This document shows positions 1 to 9,012 of a stretch of DNA of 64,000 bases, in pieces (position 1 is the first letter of the stretch; every line of letters starts with the position of its first letter). The position numbers were made by a program, and so were the translations under genes. Below the pieces are notes generated by a model. That model was not told the origin of the DNA. It did not search any database and worked only from the letters and a program-made list of their open reading frames with translations. Source of the DNA: Desulfitobacterium_A sp034927245 (GTDB taxonomy: Bacteria > Bacillota > Desulfitobacteriia > Desulfitobacteriales > Desulfitobacteriaceae). The stretch lies in NCBI RefSeq assembly GCF_034927245.1, contig NZ_JAYFQK010000011.1:38821-102820 (forward strand), written 5' to 3'.

Positions 1-73
1 TGTCGTCATTATTTTTATCCTCTTGCAGCGTTACCTTGTTGATGGGTTAACAGGAGGCGCGGTAAAAGGCTAA
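1..73 (+). CDS. ABC sugar transporter permease, C-terminal end (partial)
   Basis: Only the last 23 codons and a TAA stop (71-73) are present, read from position 2. The ending, ...QRYLVDGLTGGAVKG, matches the typical C-terminus of MalG/UgpE-type carbohydrate ABC permeases, where an aromatic-rich helix is followed by GLTxGAVKG. It would be an inner-membrane subunit of a binding-protein-dependent sugar importer. It lies about 80 bp upstream of a sugar isomerase-like gene on the same strand, so import and catabolism of one substrate are probably linked. The family call rests on this short tail alone. Confidence 0.6.
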   Translation, partial: VVIIFILLQRYLVDGLTGGAVKG

Positions 74-154
74 CACCTTTAAAAGAGAATATAGCGTAAA
101 GAATAATTAAAGATTATTTCTTTATGTTGATGTAAGTGAAAAGGAGAATAAACT

Positions 155-1486
155 GTGAATAAGAGTGCAAATAAAATCGGATTATTGATGCTTGGACGCC
201 CCCAATTTGAAATTTCCCTAGCTGAAAAATATTACGAATCCGTAACCCAGGTTGTTAAACAAGCAGGGTTTGATGTCGAAAAGATTGCGCAGCCGATCAC
301 GGTTGAAGCTGAGGTTTCCGGGGTTGTAGATGTTCTTAAGAAGGCTCGGCTAACGGCGGTTGTTGTTGTACAAGGCACTTTTACAGATGCCTCAATGGTT
401 CTTTCTCTTGCGCATAGCATTGACCTCCCACTGCTCATCTGGTCTTTTAAAGAAGAACCGACCGGTGAACGACTCAGCCTCAATTCTTTCTGTGGTTTAA
501 ACTTAGCCGCTCACGCCTTAGCAGCTGCCGGCAAAAAGTTCAAAGGAGTCTACGGAAATCCGGATTCGGCGAAAGTGTGTGCCGATGTGCTTGCTTTCCT
601 CAGGGCGGCGGTTGTTGTTAACTCGCTGAAAGGGAAGAAGATCGGGATAGTCGGGAATCGTCCGGGTGGTTATTATCCGTCGAACTTTAATGAAATTGCC
701 CTGGCCGGTATCTTGGGAATAACCGTCAATACCATCTCCTTACAAGAAGTTTTCGATCTAGGAAATTCGATGTCCTGTGATATTCATCCGTTAGTGGATA
801 ACCTGGAAGGGCTGAACCGTGTCGATACCGCGGCCACGCAAAAATCTGTGAACGCTTATTATGCTTTGAAAGAGGTCATGGCAAAGAAATCCTTGGATGC
901 CATAGCCGTAGAATGTTGGCCTGATTTTATGGTTAAGTATGGCGGCGCGGTTTGTTTTGCCCTCAGCCAATTAAATGATGACGGTGTGGTTGCCGCATGT
1001 GAAGCCGATGTGAACGGAGCCGTATCTATGCAAATCGGTCAAATATTGTCCGGACAGGCAACGTTTATCGCTGACCTAGTCACGGGCGACTCAGAAAAAA
1101 ATGAACTCATCTTTTGGCATTGCGGGAATGGCCCTCGTTCTTTACTCTCTCCGAACTACCCACCGGTTGCCGGTGTTCATCCTAATCGCAAGATGCCGTT
1201 ATCCGTTTACGGTCCTTTGAAAGACGGTCCGGTCACCATTTGCCGCATAAGCCCTGATCAAGACGGAAAGCTTCGTCTTTTAATCGGAAAAGGAACCGGG
1301 CTTGAAGCACCCATGCTTTATAGCGGCAATACGCTTCCGGTTCACACCGAGACACCAGTGGAGGGCGTTTTGCAAACTTTACTTAAGAAAGGTTTAGAAC
1401 ACCATTATGTTGTTATCTACGGAGATTATGTTAAAGAGCTGCAAGAATTAGCCCAATTATTAGATCTTGAAACGATTGAGTTTTAA
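155..1486 (+). CDS. L-fucose/L-arabinose isomerase-like protein
   Basis: A 443-residue protein starting at GTG 155, 12 bases after a GGAGAA ribosome-binding site. It resembles the fucose/arabinose isomerase superfamily (COG2407 type), metal-dependent aldose-ketose isomerases. Candidate metal and catalytic residues are visible in order: the Glu of AVECWPDF (about residue 250), the Glu/Asp of CEADVNGA (about 290) and the His of FWHCGNGP (about 325). Relatives act on free sugars in the cytoplasm. Its position between an ABC sugar permease and kinase and dehydrogenase genes suggests the first cytoplasmic step of a sugar pathway. The substrate cannot be read from sequence; some family members act on unusual or substituted sugars. 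Confidence 0.7.
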   Translation: MNKSANKIGLLMLGRPQFEISLAEKYYESVTQVVKQAGFDVEKIAQPITVEAEVSGVVDVLKKARLTAVVVVQGTFTDASMVLSLAHSIDLPLLIWSFKEEPTGERLSLNSFCGLNLAAHALAAAGKKFKGVYGNPDSAKVCADVLAFLRAAVVVNSLKGKKIGIVGNRPGGYYPSNFNEIALAGILGITVNTISLQEVFDLGNSMSCDIHPLVDNLEGLNRVDTAATQKSVNAYYALKEVMAKKSLDAIAVECWPDFMVKYGGAVCFALSQLNDDGVVAACEADVNGAVSMQIGQILSGQATFIADLVTGDSEKNELIFWHCGNGPRSLLSPNYPPVAGVHPNRKMPLSVYGPLKDGPVTICRISPDQDGKLRLLIGKGTGLEAPMLYSGNTLPVHTETPVEGVLQTLLKKGLEHHYVVIYGDYVKELQELAQLLDLETIEF

Positions 1487-1509
1487 TAATAGTTAAGGAT
1501 CTGAATGAT

Positions 1510-2883
1510 ATGGCAACGGAACCGAAAGTCATTACGAAGTCATATGCTTTAATAGCAACCGTTCCTGCCATCTTGGCTCTTATTGCGGCAAGTCAAGTGG
1601 GCTTGCCGCTGCAAATCCCATTTATTTTTGGAATCTTTCTTTCGGGTTTTATCGGGGTCCGTCTCGGTTATCATTGGACAGATATTGAAGGCGCGGCCTT
1701 GGACGGAATGGGTCAATGCAGTTTTGCCGTCCTTATCATATTGCTGATTGGCGCCACGATTGGAATATGGATGGCGGCAGGGATTATCCCGTCCTTCATA
1801 TTTTATGGACTTCAGTGGTTATCCCCCCCATTTTTCTTGACAGAGTCCTTTATCTTGACGTTTATCATGGCCCTTGTCACAGGTTCGGATGCCGCGGCCT
1901 TTGGTACTATTGGGGTTGCTTTGCTGGGATTGGGAACAGCCTTGGGTTTACCGATGCCTATTATTGTGGGGGCGATTACTTCCGGAGGACTGGCGGGTCA
2001 CCTTGTTTCACCCCTGAGTGACTTATCGGCATTAGCCATTAGTCAAAATGGGGGTCAACTTCCTACATTGATACGGTTACTCTTGAGACGAGGTCTTCCC
2101 GTGTTCTTGATCTCGGCGGTTCTTTATCTTCTCTACGGTATGGTTGGGTTGAAAAACACGACCCTTCCGGATGTTTCATATCTTCGTGACGGTCTTTTAT
2201 CGTTATTCCAAATTAGTCCGTGGTTATTTTTACCGGTAGTCGTCTTGTTTTTACTCATCCTCTTCAGGGTTCCGATTATTCCGGCTTTAGGCGTTAATTT
2301 ACTGTTTTCATCGGCAATTGCCATGAAAGTGCAGGGCCTTTCCTTGATGTCGGTGATACAAGCCATGAGTTTTGGCTATACCCTGAATCAAAATTCGCTT
2401 TTGGGTCAAATACTCACGCGCGGCGGGGTTATTAACTTTGGCAATGTGGTTGAACTGATGTTATTGGCATCGGCCTGGGCCTTAACAATGGAACGGATCG
2501 GTGTGATTAAACTTATTTTAAACAGTCTCATGAATCGGAAGATATTTCACGGCAAGATCAATGCTTTGGCGACGCTCCTGGGAACGCTGATCTCAGCTAT
2601 GACCTGCGCGATTATTCCCGCTATTCTTGTCCCCTCTCCTTTTCTGATGGAAAAATATCGTTTGGCCGGTTGGCAAAGCGAACATCTGTCCAAGGATTTG
2701 ATTGAAGGGTCCTTTGCGATTGCAGCCCTCGTTCCATGGTCAAATATGAACTTCCTTGTTTTAGGGACACTGGGAATAGGAGCCTTTCAAACTGCACCTT
2801 ATAACTTCTTTCCCATAATTTTGTTGTCGGTTGCTTTTATTTCGGGATTTTTCGGAAAAAAAAGTGTTGATGAAACGGAGTGA
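1510..2883 (+). CDS. NhaC-family Na+/H+ antiporter-like membrane transporter
   Basis: A 457-residue polytopic membrane protein with about 11-12 hydrophobic segments. The motifs LLIGATIGIWMAAGIIP, ALVTGSDAAAFGTIGVAL and HLVSPLSDLSALA match the NhaC signature regions (LVGALIGTWMASG, TGTSWGTxGTVGVAL and the PLSDTTNLA loop). NhaC proteins exchange Na+ for H+, and some relatives exchange organic acids such as malate and lactate. The gene starts 23 bp after the isomerase and its TGA lies 6 bp before the next start, so it is in the operon. Here it may move a product or substrate of the pathway, but that is inference. SDAAA replaces the usual polar TSWGT stretch, which could signal altered ion or substrate specificity. 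Confidence 0.75.
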   Translation: MATEPKVITKSYALIATVPAILALIAASQVGLPLQIPFIFGIFLSGFIGVRLGYHWTDIEGAALDGMGQCSFAVLIILLIGATIGIWMAAGIIPSFIFYGLQWLSPPFFLTESFILTFIMALVTGSDAAAFGTIGVALLGLGTALGLPMPIIVGAITSGGLAGHLVSPLSDLSALAISQNGGQLPTLIRLLLRRGLPVFLISAVLYLLYGMVGLKNTTLPDVSYLRDGLLSLFQISPWLFLPVVVLFLLILFRVPIIPALGVNLLFSSAIAMKVQGLSLMSVIQAMSFGYTLNQNSLLGQILTRGGVINFGNVVELMLLASAWALTMERIGVIKLILNSLMNRKIFHGKINALATLLGTLISAMTCAIIPAILVPSPFLMEKYRLAGWQSEHLSKDLIEGSFAIAALVPWSNMNFLVLGTLGIGAFQTAPYNFFPIILLSVAFISGFFGKKSVDETE

Positions 2884-2889
2884 CTGGAA

Positions 2890-4035
2890 TTGGTGCAAAA
2901 ACTTGGGGTGGGTATGCTCGGCTATGGGTTCATGGGTAAAGCTCATACCAATGCTTTCAAAAAAGCAAATTATATATTTTATCCCATGCCTGTCGAGACG
3001 GAGTTAATCAGTATCTGCGGACGTAACGAAGACAAAGTTCGAGAGGCGGCCCGACGTTACGGCTATCAAAGATGGAATACGGATTGGCGAGAAATGATTT
3101 GCGCCCCGGACATTAATATTTTTGATAATACCGGAAGCAACAACGTGCATGAGGAACCCTGCATTGCTGCTTTGCAGGCGGGTAAGCATGTGATCGTTGA
3201 AAAACCTTTCGCGCTTAACTTAGAAGAAGCGAAAAGGATGTCAAATGCGGCAAAGGAAGCCGATAAGAAAGGGATTAAGAGTATTGTTGCTTTTAATTAC
3301 CGGTTTGCTCCGGCCTTAAGACTGGCCCGCCGGATCATTGCGGAGGGCCGGTTGGGAAGGATCTATCATTTCCGTTCCCAATACTTGCTGGATCGTTTCT
3401 CAGATCCGCAGGCGCCATTTATATGGCGTCTGGATAAAAAACAAGCCGGCAGCGGAGTGCTTGGGGATTTGAACTCTCATGCGATAGATATGATGAGGTT
3501 TTTACTTCAAGCGGAACCCCTGTCGGTCATGGCTTGGAATACCACTTTTATTGATAAAAGATACGATTCTGACGGTATTGTCCATCCGATTGATACCGAT
3601 GATGCATCCGCGCTGTGGCTTAAACTTGAGAATGGGGCTATGGCAACGTTCGAGGCGAGTAAGGTCGCCACAGGCTATAAAACAATGTGGCGCATTGAAA
3701 TCCACGGCAGTAAGGGCGGTATTGTCTTCGATTTATCAAAGGGCAATGACCTCCAATTTTTTACGAAGGATGATCCCCTTTATTTGCAAGGAATGCGAAC
3801 CATCAATGCCACAGAACCGGAAGCTCACGATTATGCTAAATATTGGTGGCCGCGCGGTCATAATCTCGGATGGGAACATTATCACATCCATATGATTGAA
3901 CATTTTTTACGTTGCATTGCCACAGGGGAAGATATAGCGCCCTGGGGAGCAACATTTGAAGATGGATTGCGCTGTCAGGAAATTATTTCGGCAGCATTAC
4001 AGTCTTCTGACGAAGGCCGCTGGATTAACGTATAG
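2890..4035 (+). CDS. Gfo/Idh/MocA-family NAD(P)-dependent oxidoreductase
   Basis: A 381-residue protein starting at TTG 2890 (GTG 2893 is an alternative). The N-terminal Rossmann fold begins GMLGYGFMGKAHTNAF. The EKPFA motif (about residue 104) carries the family's catalytic-dyad lysine, and the C-terminal alpha/beta domain has a GVLGDLNSHAIDMMRF segment with the usual Asp/His pair. Family members oxidise or reduce hydroxyls on sugars, inositols and related polyols using NAD(P). It sits between the antiporter and the peptidase-like gene with short gaps, so it is co-transcribed. A sugar or polyol dehydrogenase role is likely; the exact substrate is unknown. Confidence 0.85.
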   Translation: MVQKLGVGMLGYGFMGKAHTNAFKKANYIFYPMPVETELISICGRNEDKVREAARRYGYQRWNTDWREMICAPDINIFDNTGSNNVHEEPCIAALQAGKHVIVEKPFALNLEEAKRMSNAAKEADKKGIKSIVAFNYRFAPALRLARRIIAEGRLGRIYHFRSQYLLDRFSDPQAPFIWRLDKKQAGSGVLGDLNSHAIDMMRFLLQAEPLSVMAWNTTFIDKRYDSDGIVHPIDTDDASALWLKLENGAMATFEASKVATGYKTMWRIEIHGSKGGIVFDLSKGNDLQFFTKDDPLYLQGMRTINATEPEAHDYAKYWWPRGHNLGWEHYHIHMIEHFLRCIATGEDIAPWGATFEDGLRCQEIISAALQSSDEGRWINV

Positions 4036-4055
4036 GATATAAAGGAGACGATATC

Positions 4056-5159
4056 ATGACTGAGCAAGAGTCAGAAGTGGACCAGAAGCTACGGAAAATT
4101 GAAAAGCTGTTGGCTAAGCTGAATTTACAAGGGGTTTGCTTATCAAAAGCTTATAATTTCTCATGGATAACGGGTGGCGGAATTAATCGAGTCGTTACAG
4201 GGTCGGAAACCGGAGCGGCTGCGATTGTCATACTCGGCGAGAAGAAGTATGTGATTGCCCCTAAAAATGAAATCAAACGGTTTATGGAGGAACAAGTTCA
4301 GGGGCTAGGCTTTGAACCGTGGACCTATGAATGGTATGAAAGCAGAGTCAATGCGATCAAGAAATTGGTAAAGGAGCGGAAAATCGGGACAGATACGCCG
4401 ATGGGCGAATGGCCGGTACTCGGGGCTGAGCTGAATCGGCTGCGGTATAGTTTAACGGCAGAGGAAGTAAAAAGGGCTGAAGAACTTTCGGAGATTTGTT
4501 CAAGAGAAATAGCGGCGACGTGCCTGAGTATTGTGCCTGGGCAATCTGAATTTGATATTCAGGCTGAACTCTCAAAAAGACTGATGAGCCAAGGTGTTCG
4601 ACCGGCCGTTCTTCTCGTGGCAGCAGACGAAAGGAAAAGGTTCCGTCATCCTGTAACAACGGCGAAACGGCTTAAAAATTATGTCATCATCGGTTTGGTA
4701 GGGGAAAAAGGCGGGCTGCACAGCGCTCTTACCCGTTCTGTTTATTTTGGAAGCTTGCCTGATACACTGAGAAATAACTACAAGGCTGCTTTAGCGGTGG
4801 AAAAGACCTTTTTGGAAAATTGCAAGATTGGCGTTGATTGCAATACAGTGTTTGAAAAAGGGAACGAAGCCTATGCAAATGCCGGGTTCCCTGATGAATG
4901 GAAGCGTCACCACCAAGGCGGAGCGATTGGCTATATCCCCAGGGAATACAGAATAGGGGAAACTCAGCATGAAGTTTTTCAACCGAATCAAATGCTGGCT
5001 TGGAATCCGACAGTGGACGGGACAAAAGTCGAGGAAACAGTATTGCTCATGCCCGATAATCAACTGAAAGTTTTAACCTCTGTTCCCGAGTGGTGGCCGC
5101 AAGAAAAGATAACCCTTCCGAATCAAGAAATCCAATTACCACTTGTTTTGGAAAGGTAG
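4056..5159 (+). CDS. M24-family (Xaa-Pro peptidase-like) protein
   Basis: A 367-residue protein starting at ATG 4056 behind AAAGGAGA. It has a creatinase-like N-terminal domain (about 1-130) followed by a pita-bread M24 fold (about 135-360). The expected metal ligands are mostly absent: the first Asp-containing motif is replaced by a ...TRSVYFG segment, although HHQGGAIGY and an ETVLLM Glu are present. The substitution pattern suggests altered or lost metallopeptidase activity, as in creatinase-type members. Such proteins recur in sugar-acid and amidohydrolase-type catabolic clusters, where their role is usually undefined. It is operonic with the Gfo/Idh gene (20-bp gap). Confidence 0.7.
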   Translation: MTEQESEVDQKLRKIEKLLAKLNLQGVCLSKAYNFSWITGGGINRVVTGSETGAAAIVILGEKKYVIAPKNEIKRFMEEQVQGLGFEPWTYEWYESRVNAIKKLVKERKIGTDTPMGEWPVLGAELNRLRYSLTAEEVKRAEELSEICSREIAATCLSIVPGQSEFDIQAELSKRLMSQGVRPAVLLVAADERKRFRHPVTTAKRLKNYVIIGLVGEKGGLHSALTRSVYFGSLPDTLRNNYKAALAVEKTFLENCKIGVDCNTVFEKGNEAYANAGFPDEWKRHHQGGAIGYIPREYRIGETQHEVFQPNQMLAWNPTVDGTKVEETVLLMPDNQLKVLTSVPEWWPQEKITLPNQEIQLPLVLER

Positions 5160-5194
5160 CCCTATGCCATATCTGCATAAGTTGAGGTGAGAAT

Positions 5195-6373
5195 ATGGGA
5201 AATATTGCTGTTGTTCAAGCGGGTGGACCGACATCCGTGTTGAATTCAAGTTTGGCAGGGTTTATCGAAGAATGTAAATCTGATCATAAAAATCAGCAGA
5301 TTCTTGGTTTCCAAAACGGGATCGAGGGAATGGTCAAGGGCTGGACACTGGAATTGAGTGGAATCAGCGATCGGGAAATTCAAGCCTTAAAACGACAGCC
5401 CGGGGCGGTGCTGGGGTCCGGGAGATATCCGTTAACTGAGGAAAGGATGCAGCTCGTTAAAAATGTCTTACGCGAAAAGAAGATTGATCAGCTTGTGTTC
5501 ATCGGTGGGAACGGAACCATGTGGTCCGCTAATCAAATCGCGGCCGTTGCACCGGAAGTACAAATCGTCGGGATTCCCAAAACGATTGATAACGATATTT
5601 GGTTTACGGATCATGCCCCCGGCTATTTAAGCGCCGCTAAGTTCGTCGCCGAAGGTGTGAGATCGCTGGCCTTCGATCTCTGGTCCATGCGCAATTTTGA
5701 GAGGGTTCGTATCGTTGAAGTGATGGGACGGAATGTTGGATGGCTGGCGGCCGCGGCTGCACTGACAAGAAAGAAAATACCGGGATTTCTTCCCATTGAA
5801 ATTTATCCTCCGGAAAAGGCATTTAGTATCGAAAAATTTGTGGCGAGAATAAAGATGCTTTTGAAAACCGAACCTTGTGTACTTGTGGTCGTAAGTGAGG
5901 GTGTTAAAGATGATAACGATGCGGCGATTGCCGACCAAAGAATCGGCGGAGACGAAAGCAACACTATTCCCGGCGGTGTTGGCGTATTTTTGGCAAATGT
6001 TCTGCGTCAACAGGGAGTTTCCTGCCGCAGTGAAAACTTTGGTGTTTTACAACGATCAAACACATGGACTGTTGCCAAACGAGATCGGGAAGAGGCGATT
6101 TATTTAGGACAGAAGGCTTATGATGTTTTAAAGCAAGGAGAAAACAAAGTCATGGTTGGACTGAAAGGTCCGGGGTTAGATTTAAGGGGTGATGCGGCGC
6201 ATTTAATCCAATTGGCTAAGGTTGCCTCCAAGGAACGTGCACTCGAGCCACGCTTCTTAACTGAGAATGGGATTGCGGATTGTTTTGCCGAATGGTTGGA
6301 ACTCGCTTTAGTGGATCCCTTGATCGAAGAAAACAGTGCCCTGCGAGTCTGGAAGCTTGCGGCTTGCCAATAG
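5195..6373 (+). CDS. 6-phosphofructokinase family protein, variant active site
   Basis: A 392-residue phosphofructokinase-fold protein. It starts at ATG 5195 behind a GAGGTGAG site and keeps the family order: an N-terminal glycine loop (QAGGPTSVLN), GGNGTM (104-109), PKTIDND (128-134), MGRNVGW (177-183), a VSEG loop and GVLQRSNTW near residue 285. The Lys of PKTIDND is typical of pyrophosphate-dependent enzymes, whereas ATP enzymes carry PGTIDND. The first Asp of the usual GGDGS/GGDDS motif is Asn, and the residue after it is Gly rather than the Asp typical of PPi enzymes. It likely phosphorylates a ketose phosphate or ketose, with phosphoryl donor and substrate uncertain. It would fit downstream of the isomerase. 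Confidence 0.8.
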   Translation: MGNIAVVQAGGPTSVLNSSLAGFIEECKSDHKNQQILGFQNGIEGMVKGWTLELSGISDREIQALKRQPGAVLGSGRYPLTEERMQLVKNVLREKKIDQLVFIGGNGTMWSANQIAAVAPEVQIVGIPKTIDNDIWFTDHAPGYLSAAKFVAEGVRSLAFDLWSMRNFERVRIVEVMGRNVGWLAAAAALTRKKIPGFLPIEIYPPEKAFSIEKFVARIKMLLKTEPCVLVVVSEGVKDDNDAAIADQRIGGDESNTIPGGVGVFLANVLRQQGVSCRSENFGVLQRSNTWTVAKRDREEAIYLGQKAYDVLKQGENKVMVGLKGPGLDLRGDAAHLIQLAKVASKERALEPRFLTENGIADCFAEWLELALVDPLIEENSALRVWKLAACQ

Positions 6374-6439
6374 AAATCAAACAAGTCACTTTGAGGAATA
6401 AGTAATGATACAATGAAAATCGACTGGAGGAAAAGGATT

Positions 6440-7879
6440 GTGTACAGCGAGATTAAAAAGTCACTCTTTATTGATGGAGAATGGAAAGAGCCCATTAAAA
6501 AAGAAAAAAAGGGGATCGTTAACCCTGCGACCGGAAAGGTATTTTGTGAGATAGGTTACGGCGGAGTTGATGATGCTTTAGCAGCGGTTGAGGCTGCCAA
6601 GTCCGCTTTTGTATCGTGGTCTTCAACCTCTGTACGTGAAAGGGCCAATATCTTAAATCGTGTGGCTGATCTCTTGCGTCAAGGGGCAGATCATATCGCC
6701 GAAATATTGGCCGCCGAATCCGGAAAACCAATTCCCCAGGCAGTTGGGGAGATCATGTTTGCGGCGGAATATTTTCAGTGGTTTGCTGAAGAGATCAGAA
6801 GACCTTATGGTGAAATGATCCCCAGTGATGCGGTGAACAAACGTCATATTGCCTATTCACAACCGGCCGGGGTTGCCCTGTGCCTTTCGCCTTGGAATTT
6901 TCCGGTTTCGATTCAGGCACGAAAATTAGCACCCGCCCTGGCGGCAGGCTGTACTGTCGTATCAAGGGCTTCTGAATTAGCGCCGTTAAGTGTAGTCGAG
7001 TTATTCAAATGTTTGCAAGATGCCGGTATTCCAAAGGGAGTGGCGAATTTAATTCAAGGTCCGGCTGCCGCGACAACAGAGGCGATGATGAAACATCCTG
7101 CCGTACGTGTCGTGAGCTTTACAGGTTCCACTGCCGTAGGGCGGAGTCTGATGCATCAAGCGGCCGAAGGAATATTGCATCTATCGTTAGAACTCGGCGG
7201 AAATGCACCTTTCATTGTATTTGAAGATGCGGATATCGAGAAAGCGGTTAATGGTGCGATGATTACGAAATTCAGAAACAACGGCCAATCCTGCATCGGT
7301 GCAAATCGCTTCTATGTTCATGAAAAAGTCTATGACAAATTTGCCGCGGCCTTTGCTGATAAAATATCGAAAATGAAGATCGGGAACCCCATGGAAGAGA
7401 AGAATCTTGATCTGGGACCTATGGTTGATTTAAAAAGCAAAAACAGGGTTGAAAAAATAGTCAGTGAAGCGGAAGCACTTGGGGCGACATATTTAGTACC
7501 CAAAGCCAAAGTCCCTGCGGAAGGTTATTATGTTCCGCCGATTATTATGGAAAACGTCCCGGAAAGCGCAACACTTGCCCATGAAGAATTATTTGCTCCG
7601 GTTGCGCCGATATTCAAGTTCACTGATGAGAATGAAGTTATTAAAAAAGCAAATCATTCGGATATGGGGCTTGCGGCCTATGTCTATACCCATGATTTAG
7701 CGCGATCCACCCGGGTTACAGAAGCCCTGAAGTTTGGAATTATCGGTCTCAATAACGCCTTGCCTTCAGTCGCCTATGCACCGATGGGGGGTGTCAAACA
7801 AAGTGGTCTGGGTCGTGAAGGGGCAAGAATGGGTCTGATGGAATTTATGGAAATCAAGTACGTGGCAGCAGAATTTTAA
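6440..7879 (+). CDS. NAD(P)-dependent aldehyde dehydrogenase (succinate-semialdehyde DH-like)
   Basis: An ALDH-superfamily enzyme. GTG 6440 is preferred as the start because GGAGG lies 9 bases upstream; an in-frame ATG at 6413 would add nine residues. It has the ALSPWNFP-type segment, FTGSTAVG, the catalytic Glu in LELGGNAP (about 251) and the catalytic Cys in GQSCIGANRF (about 285). It most resembles succinate-semialdehyde dehydrogenases (GabD group), which oxidise small polar aldehydes. In the usual cofactor-binding VxKPSE motif, Lys is Arg and Pro is Ala (SRASELAPLS), which is uncommon. Following the PFK-like gene and preceding GAPDH, it may oxidise a three- or four-carbon aldehyde released by aldol cleavage; that is inference. 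Confidence 0.85.
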   Translation: MYSEIKKSLFIDGEWKEPIKKEKKGIVNPATGKVFCEIGYGGVDDALAAVEAAKSAFVSWSSTSVRERANILNRVADLLRQGADHIAEILAAESGKPIPQAVGEIMFAAEYFQWFAEEIRRPYGEMIPSDAVNKRHIAYSQPAGVALCLSPWNFPVSIQARKLAPALAAGCTVVSRASELAPLSVVELFKCLQDAGIPKGVANLIQGPAAATTEAMMKHPAVRVVSFTGSTAVGRSLMHQAAEGILHLSLELGGNAPFIVFEDADIEKAVNGAMITKFRNNGQSCIGANRFYVHEKVYDKFAAAFADKISKMKIGNPMEEKNLDLGPMVDLKSKNRVEKIVSEAEALGATYLVPKAKVPAEGYYVPPIIMENVPESATLAHEELFAPVAPIFKFTDENEVIKKANHSDMGLAAYVYTHDLARSTRVTEALKFGIIGLNNALPSVAYAPMGGVKQSGLGREGARMGLMEFMEIKYVAAEF

Positions 7880-7928
7880 CAGCGTGTCGAGTTGTGCCGC
7901 CTGTGGCAGCGGCGGAATGGAGGTTCAT

Positions 7929-8933
7929 ATGTCAGTACGTGTTGCAATTAATGGTTTCGGACGAATCGGTAGACTAGCCTTGAGAGCATCCCTCAAGAGT
8001 GAATCCCCCCTTGACATCGTCGCAGTTAATGATTTAGGAGAGCCAGATCTATTAGCACACCTCTTTAAATATGATTCTACCCATGGGACTCTTCCCTTTG
8101 AAGTTAAAGTCAATGGGAAAACAATGAGGGTTAATGGACAATCTATCAGTTTATTCGCTGAAAAGGACCCGGAAAAACTCCCCTGGAGAGAACTGGGGGT
8201 AGATATTGTTATAGAGGCAACCGGTCGCTTTACACAACGCGATAAGGCAGCCCTTCATATAAAAGGAGGGGCTAAAAAAGTCGTTATTACCGCTCCGGGA
8301 AAAAACGAAGATATTACCATCGTAATGGGAGTGAATGAAGGTCAATATGACCCTAGCCAACATCACATTTTATCGAATGCCTCCTGTACGACGAACTGCT
8401 TAGCCCCTATTGCTAAAGTTTTACTTGAAGAGTTCGGAATTGAGCAGGGGATGATGACCACAACTCATTCCGTAACCAATGACCAACGAATATTGGATTT
8501 GGAACATAATGATTGGCGCAGGGCACGTGCCGCCTTCCAATCTATGATTCCAACCACAACAGGAGCGGCTAAAGCAGTTGCGTTAGTCTTACCTGAACTC
8601 AAGGGAAAACTTACAGGGTTAGCTGTACGGGTTCCCACTCCCAATGTTTCCCTGGTTGATTTTGTGGCTAACGTATCAAAACCGACAACGGTAGAAGAAG
8701 TCAACGCTAAATTAAAGGAAGCATCAGAAGGAACGCTTAAACGATATTTATCCTATACAGAGCTTCCTTTAGTCTCCCGTGATTTTAACGGAGATCCTCA
8801 TAGTTCGATCGTGGACGGTCTTTCAACCCGAATGATTGGCGATCGGATGGTTAAAGTTCTGGCTTGGTATGATAATGAATGGGCCTATTCCAATCGTGTC
8901 GTTGATCTTGTGAGATATATTGCAAATAAGTAA
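7929..8933 (+). CDS. gap: Glyceraldehyde-3-phosphate dehydrogenase
   Basis: A 334-residue classical GAPDH. ATG 7929 was chosen over an in-frame GTG at 7884 because GGAGG lies 7 bases upstream and the protein then begins directly with the Rossmann motif VAINGFGRIGR. The catalytic Cys is in SNASCTTNCLAP (Cys153). The C-terminus keeps the WYDNEWAYSNRV signature. It converts glyceraldehyde-3-phosphate to 1,3-bisphosphoglycerate with NAD(P) and phosphate. As the last gene of the cluster before a terminator-like hairpin, it channels triose phosphate to lower glycolysis. A standard glycolytic cluster (pgk, tpi) does not follow it, so this may be a pathway-dedicated copy. Confidence 0.95.
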   Translation: MSVRVAINGFGRIGRLALRASLKSESPLDIVAVNDLGEPDLLAHLFKYDSTHGTLPFEVKVNGKTMRVNGQSISLFAEKDPEKLPWRELGVDIVIEATGRFTQRDKAALHIKGGAKKVVITAPGKNEDITIVMGVNEGQYDPSQHHILSNASCTTNCLAPIAKVLLEEFGIEQGMMTTTHSVTNDQRILDLEHNDWRRARAAFQSMIPTTTGAAKAVALVLPELKGKLTGLAVRVPTPNVSLVDFVANVSKPTTVEEVNAKLKEASEGTLKRYLSYTELPLVSRDFNGDPHSSIVDGLSTRMIGDRMVKVLAWYDNEWAYSNRVVDLVRYIANK

Positions 8934-8938
8934 TGATA

Positions 8939-8975
8939 GAACCGGATGACTTCCTTTACAGATATCATCCGGTTC
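8939..8975 (+). terminator. Terminator-like hairpin after gap
   Basis: An 11-bp perfect inverted repeat, GAACCGGATGA (8939-8949) and TCATCCGGTTC (8965-8975), with a 15-nt loop, begins 6 bp after the GAPDH stop. The T-run after it is weak (ACTGTTTGAG), so termination may be partial. It lies between convergent genes and could serve both strands. Confidence 0.6.
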
Positions 8976-9012
8976 ACTGTTTGAGTTATGAATAAATAAG
9001 ATAGGTATGGAG

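Noticed and set aside
7884..7928. Extended start of GAPDH
   Set aside because: The extra residues are unlike the family, and ATG 7929 has a well placed GGAGG.
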